Shown in pieces: positions 53,195-64,000 of a DNA stretch of 64,000 nt. The notes under the pieces were generated by a model that ran no database searches, was not told where the DNA came from, and saw nothing but the letters and a program-made list of their open reading frames with translations. A program made the translations under genes and the position numbers. The DNA is from Liolophura sinensis (Eukaryota; Mollusca; Polyplacophora; Chitonida; Chitonidae), in NCBI RefSeq assembly GCF_032854445.1, contig NC_088302.1:6755338-6819337 (forward strand), read 5' to 3'. Position 1 is the first letter of the stretch; each line of letters opens with the position of its first letter.

Positions 53195-53830
53195 CTACCT
53201 GGTACCTGGAAGATGATAGAAGCACCCAAGGGATGCTTTAACTTTTCGTGAATCGTTTATTCCACTCACTAAAGTACAACCCACGTTACCTCGCGAGAAA
53301 ATCATTCGGTTGCTCTCCGGCCCTTCCGGCGTAAAGAGCCGAGGTTTCGTAGGTTTGTTGCTCTTGACATCAGGACTCAAGAACAACCGAATGATTTTTT
53401 TTTTTGCAAGGTATTTGCGGGTTTTCGAGAACTTGCGAGATCCAGAAGGGTGAACTCCAGGAGATATAATTCTAAAGATGTTTTTTAAAATGTACTTCCT
53501 ATGAGCGGCATAGACAGGGAAGTCGAGGAAATAATGACATGCATTTTCACATTTATGTTTACATTTACTACATGACTGATCGTCGATAATGTTATATTTA
53601 AAGAGGTCACCATGAAGAGCGCTCAGTTCCATTCTCATTCTACAGAGCACAATAGAGGAAAATGTGTGAAATGAATTATACACAGATGTTAGATCATATT
53701 TAATACTGTCTGGAGAGTACAAAAAGTTCTTAACTGTTTCCAAAGAAGAGTTTAGGATATGAACAGGCAATGAATTCCATTCTCGGTAAGCTTGGGAGAG
53801 AAGGAAGAAGAGAAAATCTGAGTTCGGCAT
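53195..53830 (-). pseudogene. CR1-like ORF2 C-terminal end, open in copy 2
   Basis: A 211-codon frame runs unbroken through the Cys/His cluster (CKHKCENACHYFLDFPVYA) and on into YILKNIFRIISPG and the 3' region. In copy 1 the same region is frameshifted. The last 60 or so residues (from about LFLSPDVKSNK) overlap the 15-bp inverted repeat and are probably read-through of 3' UTR. Confidence 0.8.
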
Positions 53831-53941
53831 TTAAATAATCGAAAGTGATGTCTATTTGTAAGATTGTAGGCATTTGTTTCGCTGTCATACTTTTGAGTTA
53901 GTAAGGTTTTTAGGTATGGAGGAGAGAGTCCATTGATGATT

Positions 53942-55003
53942 TTATGAAAAAAAATACAGAGTGCGCTTGGATCTACGCCGACTGTGTAAGGGTTCCCATT
54001 TTAGTTCATTTAAAAGAGATTTATATGACGTTCGACGTAAGCCCCCTGTACATAATAATGCTGCTCGGCGTTGGACATTTTCCAGTGAGTTGGATATTGA
54101 AACGCTGCTGTTGTAAAATAGAAAATCTCCATATTTCAACAGTGTGATCATACACTTTCTAGTAAGTGTTCGCCTGGTCCAACTAATCATACTCAATTGC
54201 ATATTACTTCTCTTAACTATAGCTCCTACATGCTCATTCCATTTACCATTGTGTTGCAGAACAATTCCGAGATATTTATGGGACGGAACGCTCTTCATGT
54301 CTACGCCATCTAAATACAATCTCGGATGTGAGGGATTATTTTTCAATTATAATAAGAGATAAACAGTTTTTGGTAGCATTGAACCACACAAGTCCTTGAC
54401 TAGCCCAGTTGGACAGACGTTCAAGATCACGATTAAGGTTTAGCCTCAGATGTTGCTAAATCTAAAATTTGTTCAGACTGCAAATAAGTGTCATCAGCAA
54501 ATATGTTAATATTACATTCAATATTCATTCTAACATCACTGACAAAAATTAAGAGAAGTGGACCCAATACAAAGCTCTGTGGGACACCAGCATATATTGG
54601 ATAAGTTTCGGACTCTGTGCCGTTAAGGCAAACCTCAATTTTTCTGTCACACAAATCATCTTTTAACCACGCAAGTAGAGGATCTTGTATACCCAACTGC
54701 TCTAACTTAAACAGGAAACCATCATGCCAGACTTTATCAAATGCCTTTCTGACATCTAAAAAACAGTAAACAGGTGTCATTTCCACTGTCAAGATTTTTG
54801 TATATGTGATGAACAATTTTTGTAAGCTGGCATACAGCCGAATCCCCACGTTTAAATCCAGTTCTGTGGTATAAGAAGATTATTTGACATACAAAACATA
54901 TACAGATGTTTATACACGACCTTCTCCAAGACCTAAGAAAAAGAGGGTTGAAGGGACACCGGTTGATAATTAGAAGCGTCGTGTCTATCTCCTTTTTAGA
55001 CAC
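53942..55003 (-). pseudogene. CR1-like reverse transcriptase, motif A frameshifted (copy 2)
   Basis: Frames 55,003-54,737 and 54,849-54,433 split at CFLDVRKAFDKVWHD because of one additional A in an A run near 54,762. The FADDTYL box and the downstream 134-codon thumb frame (54,346-53,942) are unchanged. Confidence 0.85.
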
Positions 55004-55674
55004 GATATCAGTAAGGAATAATTAAAAAGATTTGTTACGGTAGTTGCAATACAATCAGCAGAATTTTAAAGCAGGAAGTTGTTTATACCATTAGTACCTG
55101 ATGCTTTCCGTGTATTCAGAGTCTCAAAGAAATGTTTAATCTCATTTTCACAGGTTTGTATACAACTGAAACGTGATTCTGTAACATACGTAAAAGATGG
55201 TAAGGCAGGTACTGTATGGTGAGGGGCCGTTTGAGATGCGAACAATTAACAGAATTTGCCTTTTCAAGGTCATTTGACACGTTTTTGCCACTGACAGCAA
55301 CAGGAGGAATAGGTGGATTTGCTTTCGATCCTAGTTGAGATTTCAATATCGACCAGTATGTTTTTGTATCCAGCTAGGGATTAGAGGGATTATCTTTTAA
55401 ATTTGTGGTGTAACGCAGTATTTCTTGACGTTTGGCCTCCCTTCTAGATATATAACATGGAAACTTATCGCCATTGGACTTAGTCCGTTTGTATTTTTTG
55501 AAACAATGATTCCACAGTCGTATCTTGTACCGAACATCGTTGGTCATCCAAGGCTTGTCATGTGGTCTAATAGTGACTTTCTTATTCCGAATACATTAAT
55601 TGCAACATGACAAAATCAATCTATTCCAGACAAATAATTTGTCATTAACATGAGAGAAAATATTACCAACGGCA

Positions 55675-55923
55675 TCAAATGGTGTAACAGAGAGAAGGTG
55701 GTGCATAAATAGTACACTTGTCGAGATTAGCCATTGGTGAGGCAACTCCATAGTCAATTACATAACCAATACAATCCGTTATTATTAAGTCCAATACATA
55801 AGCAACATCATCAGTATATCGAGTGGGTTGATTAATTAGTTGAAAAAATTTTTTCCCAGCTACCATATCGAAAGTCTCAGTTTCCAGTCGTTCATATCGT
55901 GGTATTTTTCTCAGTATCGACAT
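55675..55923 (-). pseudogene. CR1-like endonuclease fragment (copy 2)
   Basis: Duplicate of 43,991-44,239 with the same translation. Confidence 0.8.
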
Positions 55924-56366
55924 CTATCATTAAAACCACCCATTATTAACATGGAATCTGGATTTTATGTCTAGACGCAAGTTAAATATACCATTCAATT
56001 CCCAGGAATATAATTCGCAAGTCTTAAAATAATGTAAATAATTTTCGAAGATGTAGACTCACTTTATAACACATATAATTATGCAATGCCCCAATTGCCA
56101 CTCTGTACCGATTTATGTTATCCCTGACGTACCGGTAATAAACAAAGAGATAGCGAATGAAAGCACATGCACTAAAACCTTCACGTAAATACGCTGTTCT
56201 TCAGTCAAATACACAATGACATTTTTCAAGATTATTAAATGTAACTGTAACTGTTGGTCTAAAATGTCATTATTTCTTGACGAAATTAACCGAAATGATC
56301 CAACTGATTGTCCCCTTACAAAACAAAGTAACACAAAATAAAAATACAATACTATACACAGCATGA

Positions 56367-57289
56367 TTGACAGAGGCATTACTTTTGGATAACTCCTGGA
56401 TTTATTGAGTGGGTGAAGTTTCCATGCAGGTTCTTACATCGTTATCAAACCATATGAACATACAGAGACACACGACAACATATATACAGTAATAGAGTGA
56501 GTGGTGTCAAAAACAGGCAACAATGTAACTATAGATAATGGCTTCCGGGTTTAAGGCGATTAATGTCTAATCTGATGAGGTCATTGTAGGCGCTCGGTAG
56601 GTGGTACCCGCTGTCTCGGTTAAGCTGTGGATTGTGTCGCCGGATCATGATGCCTTCCAGCAGTTTCCTTCTTTTGTAGTCTGACTAGTTCTGTAGGGTA
56701 TGAATTGTGTTCCATTGGAGTTGGTGTTCTGGATGGGCTCTGATGTGATGGAAAATCAGCCCTCAGTGATTAACTCTATTACTGTATATCTCTTGTCTTG
56801 TATCTCTGTATATTGTTTTCTCTCTGTCTAAATTTCTGTATAGGCAACTCAATGTAATTCTGTAATGTAGATCTATGTATTTCTGTAAATATAAGCTCTG
56901 TAAATAGCTTACTATTTATCCAACTACTGTTAAATGACCACGGCAGCTTTTGAACCTATACAAATAAATACACATGCTACCACAAAAAGATATAGTTCCA
57001 CTAATTGACTCATGTACATATGTAAATAGTATACGCACTGCCATTATCTATCCAAAATATTCATGTGTTAAAAAAAAAATAAAATACTGATTTGATCGGC
57101 CACGATATCCGCCAGGAAAGTGACCCTAAAATCAGTATTTAAATCAAACCTGTATGTTCATATGGTTTGATAAAGATGTAAGAACCTACATCAAAACGTC
57201 ACCAACACAATAAATCCAGGAGTTGTTATCCATAAGTAATGCCTCTGTCAATCTATACCACCCCAGCTCCTAAATGCCTCTGAAAGAAG
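56367..57289 (-). mobile_element. Penelope-like insertion (copy 2)
   Basis: Duplicate of 44,683-45,605, including the 15-bp flanking repeats (56,352-56,366 and 57,290-57,304), the roughly 100-bp inverted repeats and the GIY-YIG fragment (about 56,529-56,759). Confidence 0.75.
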
Positions 57290-58656
57290 CTATACACAGC
57301 ATGAATTAGGTGAATACCTAAAGCATGGCATAACACAAAGGGAGGGTTAATTTATTTTGAGGATCTAAAACTAAAGACAAATAAAACCACAGATTAAAAT
57401 AGACCACCAATTCCTGCAGAGAGAACCTAGAGAGAACAAACTCATCTTCATCCAAAGTTGATAAAAGACATTGATAAATCTGACAGGTGTGGTATTTACA
57501 TTCGGTTTAGATGATCCTGACATGAAGACACATTAAGATGCCTGCATGACGCCGGAGCTTTCGACCATCAGAATGATCCATTTTAAAGTTCATTGGTCAA
57601 CTTTGGCACGATTATATAGTATAATAACACAAATTTACGAGCACAATGTCCCCGGTGATCAGGAAAGTTCGTGCAGTCTCTCCACGAGGATCTTGGGCGG
57701 TACATACCCAGAATACGTTTCACTGGTTTACAAAGATTAGACCTTTGAATGCGTATGCTGACACAGGACAGAACAGCAATCGCGAAATTCATGCAGCTCG
57801 GCGATTATTACATAGCACTTAAACCCGATCAAACCACGGCAAGTCATTGTTACTGTTCACTCGCCTATATCATGTAATGGGAAACGTTAAACGTTAAAAT
57901 AGAGCTATATGTGCATGTAATTTACCATATCTGAGCAGGCTAAACATACACATGCATAGTCGTCTGTAGTAAAGTGTCTTTTTAGGCATTACGTATGACA
58001 GGGAGATCACATTCGCTAAACACCTGTGTCCTTTCACTATTTCAGACCTAACGAAAAAGATATTTCCGTCGTATGACCACACACTATGCAGATTGTCTTG
58101 CTTTTTCAAGCTAAGCAGGGATTTATACAGGGCAAAACGACGCTTTGTCAGATCTTCGTAGGACGTTCCTAACCTCCCCTGTTCATGTTTTTAGTACAGA
58201 TGAGGAACTCATTATACCTTGGGTCTGAGCCGTTGTTTTGTAGCCATAACAAGTGTACAACTGAGATGTGTCTTAGACCAGTCTGTTGCATTAGTTCTCC
58301 TTCAAGCTCATCTTGTATCTACATGTAGTCGTATGATTTATTTCCCTTGGGAAACCCAAAATGCTGTGATGATCTGCTATAACTCATATTTATGCCTTAC
58401 GCCCGTCAATAATCTTCAATCTTCTTATTCTGAAATGTCAGACTGAACTTCGCGTTCGCCTGATTTGTTCTGGGAGGGCCTTTTCCAAGGCACGTTCACA
58501 CACACACAATCTTAAATACAAGATGATGTTGGTAATATGGAATATAGACAGGCAAAGGGAATCAATGCATTTTATACTTAGTTCTGCGTATATCATGCTG
58601 GTTGATGGACATGTAATATGTTTCTAACTAGGCTTTTATTCGGTTGATATAAATGC
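57290..58656. other. Unassigned DNA (copy 2)
   Basis: Duplicate of 45,606-46,972; no difference noticed. Confidence 0.45.
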
Positions 58657-58820
58657 TTAACTGAGATAATATGACAAGAGGTTGTATTTCAAAGTTTTTA
58701 ACTGAGATAATATGACAAGAGGTTGTATTTCAAAGTTTTTAACTGAGATAATATGACAAGAGGTTGTATTTCAAAGTTTTTAACTGAGATAATATGACAA
58801 GAGGTTGTATTTCAAAGTTT
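58657..58820 (+). repeat. Minisatellite, 4 x 41 bp (copy 2)
   Basis: Same number of units and same sequence as at 46,973. An unstable array keeping identical copy number supports a very recent duplication or an assembly duplicate. Confidence 0.95.
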
Positions 58821-59440
58821 ATTTGTGACCATTTGCCAACTATCACACTTTCGTCGGTTTTATACTTTTTGCTGTAAGTCTTTTGTATGAGAATGGTGTT
58901 GACGGACCATCATATTCAATATATTCTTATCCTGTTAAAAACCATTTTCTGGTTTCTGTTTTCAGCGCCACTCTATGGCTGGAAGATTGCAGATATGCCG
59001 TTAAGCCATAGTTATTTATTCACCCATTCAATATATTTTTTTTACTTGGTAGAAACGATCGACCTTTATAACAGTTTCTCCATACAGACATATTTATTTT
59101 AATACGGGTCCTGCGAGTAGAAGGGACAGTTTGTATTAGTTTAGACGAAAAGTGTCGTCGAATTATCGAGCTATTCGATCCATTCAATAAACAACAAAAT
59201 ATCTAATGGATTGCAGTAATTTTGTTCACTTCAAAGGCAGTAGCCTGTTCTGATTGAAATGGATATGTTACTCTACCGTACTTTACAGATTGCTTGTGAA
59301 CAGCTTTATGTAATAGAACTGTTGTTCTGTCCTCTAGTTCATATCACAAAATCTGTTTTTGTCTTGTGAATTTTGACATTAATGCACCGGTGGTCAGTTA
59401 AAGCAAACGCTGAAAGATTTATTGAAAAACTCAAGCTCTT
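58821..59440. other. Unassigned DNA with decayed LINE tail (copy 2)
   Basis: Duplicate of 47,137-47,756; the LINE-tail relic is at 58,963-59,030. Confidence 0.55.
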
Positions 59441-59679
59441 ATGGAGGTAATGACCCAGAAGTCTCTCACCAATGCAGTCGCTGTAAGTTCAAGTCCAGCT
59501 CATGCTGGCTTCCTCTCCGGCCGAAAGTGGGAAGGTCTTGCAGAAACCTGCGGATGGTCGTGGGTTTTCCCCGGGCTGTGCCCGGCTTCCACCCACCATA
59601 ATGCTGGCCGCCGTCGTATAAGTGAAATATTCTTGAGTACGGCGTAAAACAGCAATCAAATCAAATCAATAAATAAATC
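59441..59679 (+). repeat. SINE, head partly missing (copy 2)
   Basis: Duplicate of the SINE at 47,757. Confidence 0.9.
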
Positions 59680-60668
59680 AAACTCTTATGAGGGGTGGCA
59701 CTACAAAACTATGACCATACCGGAAAGGTCTCTGAGTATTTGTCGACATCAAATCTAAAAATTGCAATTTGTATCACCGCGTTGTTCTTTGTTTACGTGA
59801 GCATTTATAAGCCAGGCTCAGTAAAACAATATTCTTTGTTACCCTAAACTGGTACTTAATTATTACTTGTAGCTTCTTGCCTCACAGACGTGACCGTCAA
59901 CGTGCATATATACATTCTACAATGATGACAGCTGCTCGGGCCCGCAATGTTATGTAAACAACAACAACACACTTCTACCCTAACGGAGTGGCTCATTACA
60001 TTGGTAGTAATAAAGCATTGTATACTGATTTCTGCCGTATAATTAGTCGCTATAGCATAACTGTAATTACCAGATTGCTTTCTAGTTTAAAAGGGTTAAA
60101 AACATTAGAAGGAATTTCTGCAGTTCGGGTGGCGAAACAACCGCTTTCAAGTAATCACTCAAGGCGAGGCTCGACTCGCGGATTCCTCTACGATCAACTG
60201 GTCATTGCAACAGTGTGTCTGGGTTTATGAACGGAACCAGACAAAATATAACAATATAATAAAAACCTCTTTGAACTTAGATAGCATTTGAAAATTTATG
60301 AAAAGCCAAAAATTATTTGGGAGGGGGAATGGGTGGTCACTACATATCGTTACACATATCATCCTCACTAGATAATAGATCTAGGAAAAGTCGTCCTCGG
60401 TCCAAACACAAAGATAAATGTCCTATGAGCCTCTCCCCATAAAGTCTACATACGTCGGGAATTAGTGTAATTTTCAGGGTATAAAGGCTAACTTAATGGG
60501 AAAAAAATCAAAGACACAGTGTAGACGTAGTTAAATTTTTAAATCCAGCCGCATCTTCTGTTCAGAAAACTTGTTTTGAACACGTCTAACAAAGATTAGA
60601 TTAATATTAAATGTTGCTCACAGTATACTATCTATTCTGATGTTGAAGAGATAGACTCTCAAAAAAAA
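59680..60668. other. Unassigned DNA (copy 2)
   Basis: Duplicate of 47,996-48,984; no feature. Confidence 0.4.
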
Positions 60669-61632
60669 ACAAAACAGGGGTTTCCGGGGTGATAAGAATA
60701 GGAGCTCAGCCCTCTAGGCAAGCTTGTCGTAAAAGATGACTAACCTAAAGCTCTCCTGTGTGAGCCCGGTGAATACAATAGGCTCACATCTTCTCAGTTG
60801 TGTGAGAGGCAACCGTGATGCGACCTGTTTGCCGTGGGTTGCAACCCGTAATCTTCGAGGACGGTATTCTGGTGGCTGAGGGCGTGTTGATCTTGCGAGA
60901 CCCTCATACCCATCACGTCACTTTGGCCTTTACTTGAAGAGACGGGGGGTAAGATGGGCGTTTTCCGATCAATCGGCTTGGTGATGTCTTGCCTCTGCGT
61001 GGTCCCAATTTCCTATAAAACAGCACATCATGTAGAGAACAAATGTTATTTCTAAAATATCGTTTGCACGACTACGTTTTGAGGCGGTGGCTCATGGGTC
61101 AATCGAGTAGATTGAATTTAACCTTTGTTAATCTGTTCGAGTATACCTCATATGGAGTCCATGTTGTCTTTCTTGCTGGGTATTCCCAGGTTCAGGCATC
61201 GCTCTTGTTGGCACTCTGTGGTGGGTGGGGAACATATGAGGTGAAATTTATATTTAAATGTCATGTCGACTTTAAACTCTAATTCAAATGTTTCTAATAT
61301 CAATACCAGACTTTCTCTTAGCCAATTTAAAGCGCTGACAAAAAGAGGAAATTAGAGGTTTTATCGGACTCGGTTGATAACGTACAGGACAGTTGGCCGG
61401 CTTTTATAGTTCTCTCAACAACGAGTGAACAGAAGTCGGCCTCAAAAATTTATCCATTTGTACTGAAAAGGGCCTAGCAAGGTTCAGCAGGTACATTAAA
61501 AAACGTCAAACAATTACGATACGGAGACATTCTCATTGAATATTTCTGGAAACAACAATCCATCAATTTATTAGCTTTGAATAAAATAACTGATATTACT
61601 GTCGTACTTCCCCTCATAATTCCCTGAACAGC

Positions 61633-62590
61633 TGTCAGGAAATTATACGTGACAGGGATCAGGACATCATTGATTTATCAGAAGAGGAAATCTGCATAGA
61701 ACTGAAGTCACAGGATGTTACCAGAGTGAAACGCTTCATTACGAAGAAATCTGGCAACATCATTGAACTAAATACATATCTTCTAACCTTTAACAGTAAA
61801 TCTATTCCGTCATATATCTACATTGGCCCGTATAGGGTTAGTGTGGACTTATATATCCCTAACCCGACACGCTGTTTTTAACTGTAAAAGTTTGGTCATG
61901 GTAAAGGCCAGTGAAAAAATGAACTGGTTTGTTTTCGGTGCGGCAGTAAAGGTCATGATGGTTTCGACTGTAGCAGCACAGCTAAGTGCTTCAATTGCAG
62001 TGGAGATCACGTGGCCCCCTCTAGGGACTGTCTACTTTTCGTGAAAGAAAAACAAATAATCACTATAAAAACTAAAAACAATATATCTTATCAGGAGGCC
62101 CGCAAACTAGTCTAGCCTCCTAATACTTCACTGCAGACCTCATTTGCCAATGCGGTCAAGCGAGTAGCATCTGTTGCTACTCAAAGCTCCTTGACTTGGC
62201 CCATTGCAAACGACACACCTAGTTCTCTACAACCTGCTGCTCAACCTGTCCGTAATTCCTGTTCTACCCAGACCACTGCAGTAACAAAAAAAACCCAGTA
62301 AATATTCCAAAACAAACTGATAAACCTGAACCTGATCAAAGCAAAAAGAAACCTGCCAGAACTAAGTCTGAATATAAATCTCGTAAAAAAATAATAAGCC
62401 TAGTGGCCTCACAGAGCGTCCCTCTAAGGCCACTAGGGACCCTTTCCAAACTTTTAAAAGGTTTGGATCGTTGGAGGACGTTAGTCCTCCAACAGCAGAT
62501 GCGGATGTGATGGATACATTACCCGCATCTGGGAGGTCTAACAGCAGGTCTCCAAGGAAGGGACGTCCGCGGTCCAAACATAAAGACAAA
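61633..62590 (+). pseudogene. LINE ORF1 with zinc knuckles and Ser/Pro-rich C-terminus
   Basis: The zinc-knuckle part (about 61,865-62,035) is as in the first copy but with one extra T after CGCTG, giving a further frame change. Downstream, in plus-strand frames, come NTSLQTSFANAVKRVA, SSLQPAAQPVRNSCSTQTT and FGSLEDVSPPTADADVMD with an Arg/Lys-rich end (SPRKGRPRSKHKDK). A long Ser/Pro-rich tail with a basic end is usual for this LINE type's RNA-binding protein. Confidence 0.75.
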
Positions 62591-62910
62591 AATTATACAG
62601 TGGAATTGTCGAGGTCTTAAGGTAAATTTTATTGAAATAACACAGCTTGTTCCATCATAAAATCCTATTGGTCATTGTCTTCAGGAAACTCACCTGAAGA
62701 CATCTGACAAAGATAAGACAACTCTTAAAAATTACTCATTATACAGTATTTACTCAAATGAAGAAGAGCGAGCAGCAGGCGGCTCTTCTGTCTTCATCAA
62801 TAACAATATTATTCACATGTATATTCCTTCTAACATTCCTTTGTCAGTTTTGCAGTTACATAATTTAATAGAACAATTGCCGAAACCTTTTATAATATTG
62901 GCATGACGAT
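62590..62910 (+). pseudogene. LINE ORF2 AP endonuclease, partial
   Basis: Plus-strand frames show CLQETHLKTSDKDKTTL (the metal-binding E in QETH), AAGGSSVFINNNIIH and LHNLIEQLPKPFIIL. The expected GDFNSHN block is lost: FIILA is followed by a stop and a jump to the LERVARW region. So the nuclease is inactive in this copy. Confidence 0.8.
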
Positions 62911-63018
62911 CTTTGTGGTAGTGTCCAGTTTCCTATAATCCTAGCGCACATCACTTCTAATTCTTTAGAACGTGTAGCTAGGTGGAAATTCCATTAAGCA
63001 GATTGGATCGCATTTGAG

Positions 63019-63303
63019 ATGTTCTGTGAGGCTGATATAACTCCAGAAGCTCTCAATGCAGCAGATGATGCTATATTAAAATGCAATGAGCTTGTATTAC
63101 GAACTGCCGTTAGAATTTTACCTAAGACGTCGACAAATCCCAAATTCAAAAGTAAACCCTGGTACGACAATGACTGTCGTAAAGCCATCAAAGACCGTAA
63201 AAAGGCTGAACGTAGATTTATTCATTGTCCTACTGATAATAATTTAAACCAGGTTCGTATTTTTCGAGCTAAGGCTCGTCCATTACTCAAGTCCAAGAGA
63301 TGA
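63019..63303 (+). pseudogene. LINE ORF2 linker between endonuclease and RT
   Basis: A 94-codon open frame: FCEADITPEALNAADDAIL, PKTSTNPKFKSKPWYDNDC and RKAIKDRKKAERRF. The PWW/PWYDNDC block with basic helix is the typical connector of APE-type LINEs. Equivalent decayed sequence is at 37,464-37,658 on the minus strand. Confidence 0.8.
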
Positions 63304-63348
63304 TCTTGTTGGCGGAACTTTCTTTCGGGCAATACGTCAAAAACACCA

Positions 63349-63998
63349 ATGCGTAAGGTCTGGAACATGCTTCAGAAGCTTAAGGGCAAAAATAATAAAG
63401 CATACATCCAGCACTTGAAAGATGGAGATCATATATATATATCTCCATCTGATATAGCTAATAAACTAGTCGAGGCAATTTCCAAGAAATCTTCTTCTGA
63501 GAATTATACTCAAGAATTCCAACGTATTAAAAACCAAAAGGAGAAAAATTAAATTGACCTTTTCTTCTAAAAATTTAGAAGATTATAATCGTCTTTTTAA
63601 TATCGAGGAACTTGTAACTGCATTAAAAATGGCCACGATACTGCCTGTGGTCCGGATAAGGTATATTATAAACTTCTGAACCATTTACCACCTGAGCCAC
63701 TTGAAAGTCTCTTGGACTTGCTTAATGATATTTTGATAACTGGTAACTTTCCACCATCGTGGAGGGAGACGTGTATTGTCCCGGTTCACAAACCGGGTAA
63801 GGATCATACTGATCCAAATAATGACCGTCCCATAGCTCTTACCAGCTGTGTGTGTAAGACTATGGAACGGATGGTTAATGATAACTTGTTTGGTTTCTTG
63901 AAACCAACAAGTTACTCTCTAATGTTCAATGTGGTTGTCGGCAAGGTAGATTTACCATGGATCACCTTGTTTGATTTGAAACTTTTATTCGCGACGGC
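63349..63998 (+). pseudogene. LINE ORF2 RT N-terminal region, broken
   Basis: The frame 63,349-63,552 (MRKVWNMLQKLKGKNNK) precedes frames with PEPLESLLDLLNDILITGNF, PVHKPGKDHTDPNNDRPIAL and TSCVCKTMERMVNDNL, the RT fingers. At the window end the block matching DHLVRFETFI is reached out of frame. Stops and frame changes lie near 63,552, 63,630 and 63,910. Confidence 0.75.
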
Positions 63999-64000
63999 TT

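Larger units (their letters stand above)
53178..55929 (-). mobile_element. CR1-like LINE, minus strand (copy 2)
   Basis: Duplicate of 41,500-44,245. It differs by having the 4 bp absent from copy 1 near 53,527 and one more A near 54,762, so its intact and broken segments are exchanged relative to copy 1. Confidence 0.85.
50390..62071. repeat. Tandem duplication of about 11.68 kb, copy 2
   Basis: Direct repeat of 38,711-50,386. The unit is 11,682 bp here against 11,676 in copy 1. All features are present in the same order. Its right end, unlike copy 1, runs on into the rest of the LINE, so copy 2 keeps the original right-hand junction and copy 1 the original left-hand junction. Confidence 0.95.
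60669..64000 (+). mobile_element. LINE with 5' UTR, ORF1, endonuclease and RT start, running off the window
   Basis: The most complete 5' part of the RNase H-bearing family here. 5' UTR about 60,669-61,600, ORF1 about 61,633-62,590, ORF2 from about 62,590. It is degraded: an extra T near 61,880 and other frame changes in ORF1, and internal losses after the endonuclease core (about 62,905). The RT fingers region is reached at the window end, so thumb, RNase H and tail must lie beyond 64,000. Confidence 0.88.

Overview
The window looks like metazoan nuclear DNA dominated by mobile elements, most likely from a gastropod mollusc (possibly an abalone). That placement is an inference from the repeat style: one tRNA-derived SINE family with a strongly conserved 3' half, RNase H-bearing LINEs that end in a (CATT)n tail, and a Penelope-like element. 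I recognise no intact host protein gene and no rRNA, true tRNA gene or CRISPR array. The background is AT-rich and mostly non-coding.

Layout. 1-8.8 kb: LINE fragments on both strands, four SINE pieces, a possible solo LTR. 9.85-22.85 kb: a clearly GC-richer, gene-dense block that is a decayed Polinton/Maverick (virus-like DNA transposon). It carries a protein-primed family B DNA polymerase, a retroviral-type DDE integrase, a genome-packaging ATPase, a double-jelly-roll major capsid protein, a duplicated penton-like minor capsid gene, and about nine conserved genes of unknown function. Nearly every gene carries at least one stop, frameshift or lost catalytic residue. 23-34.8 kb: mostly unassigned AT-rich sequence holding a small palindromic MITE, pairs of old dispersed repeats, a decayed SINE and one candidate 3'-terminal host exon. 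34.8-38.98 kb: two LINE fragments meeting head to head.

38,711-62,071: an approximately 11.68-kb direct tandem duplication, nearly identical between copies. By eye I found two substitutions and five small length changes. Each copy contains an inverted LINE ORF1 piece, a TATA-type promoter-like segment with a SINE inserted at its expected start site, a CR1-like LINE, a Penelope-like insertion with a 15-bp target duplication, a 4 x 41-bp minisatellite, another SINE, and the 5' end of an RNase H-bearing LINE. The junction at about 50,387 joins LINE ORF1 to LINE RNase H with a 3-bp filler. After the second copy, the same LINE continues through ORF1 and ORF2 to the window end.

In the Polinton the genes form the usual morphogenesis and replication sets: polymerase and integrase at one end, then membrane and small proteins, ATPase, capsid, coiled-coil protein and penton. 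The capsid-ATPase overlap, the near-touching small genes and the tail-to-tail pairs show virus-like packing. The breaks argue that this copy is inactive. I describe the genes as they stand and have not rebuilt them.
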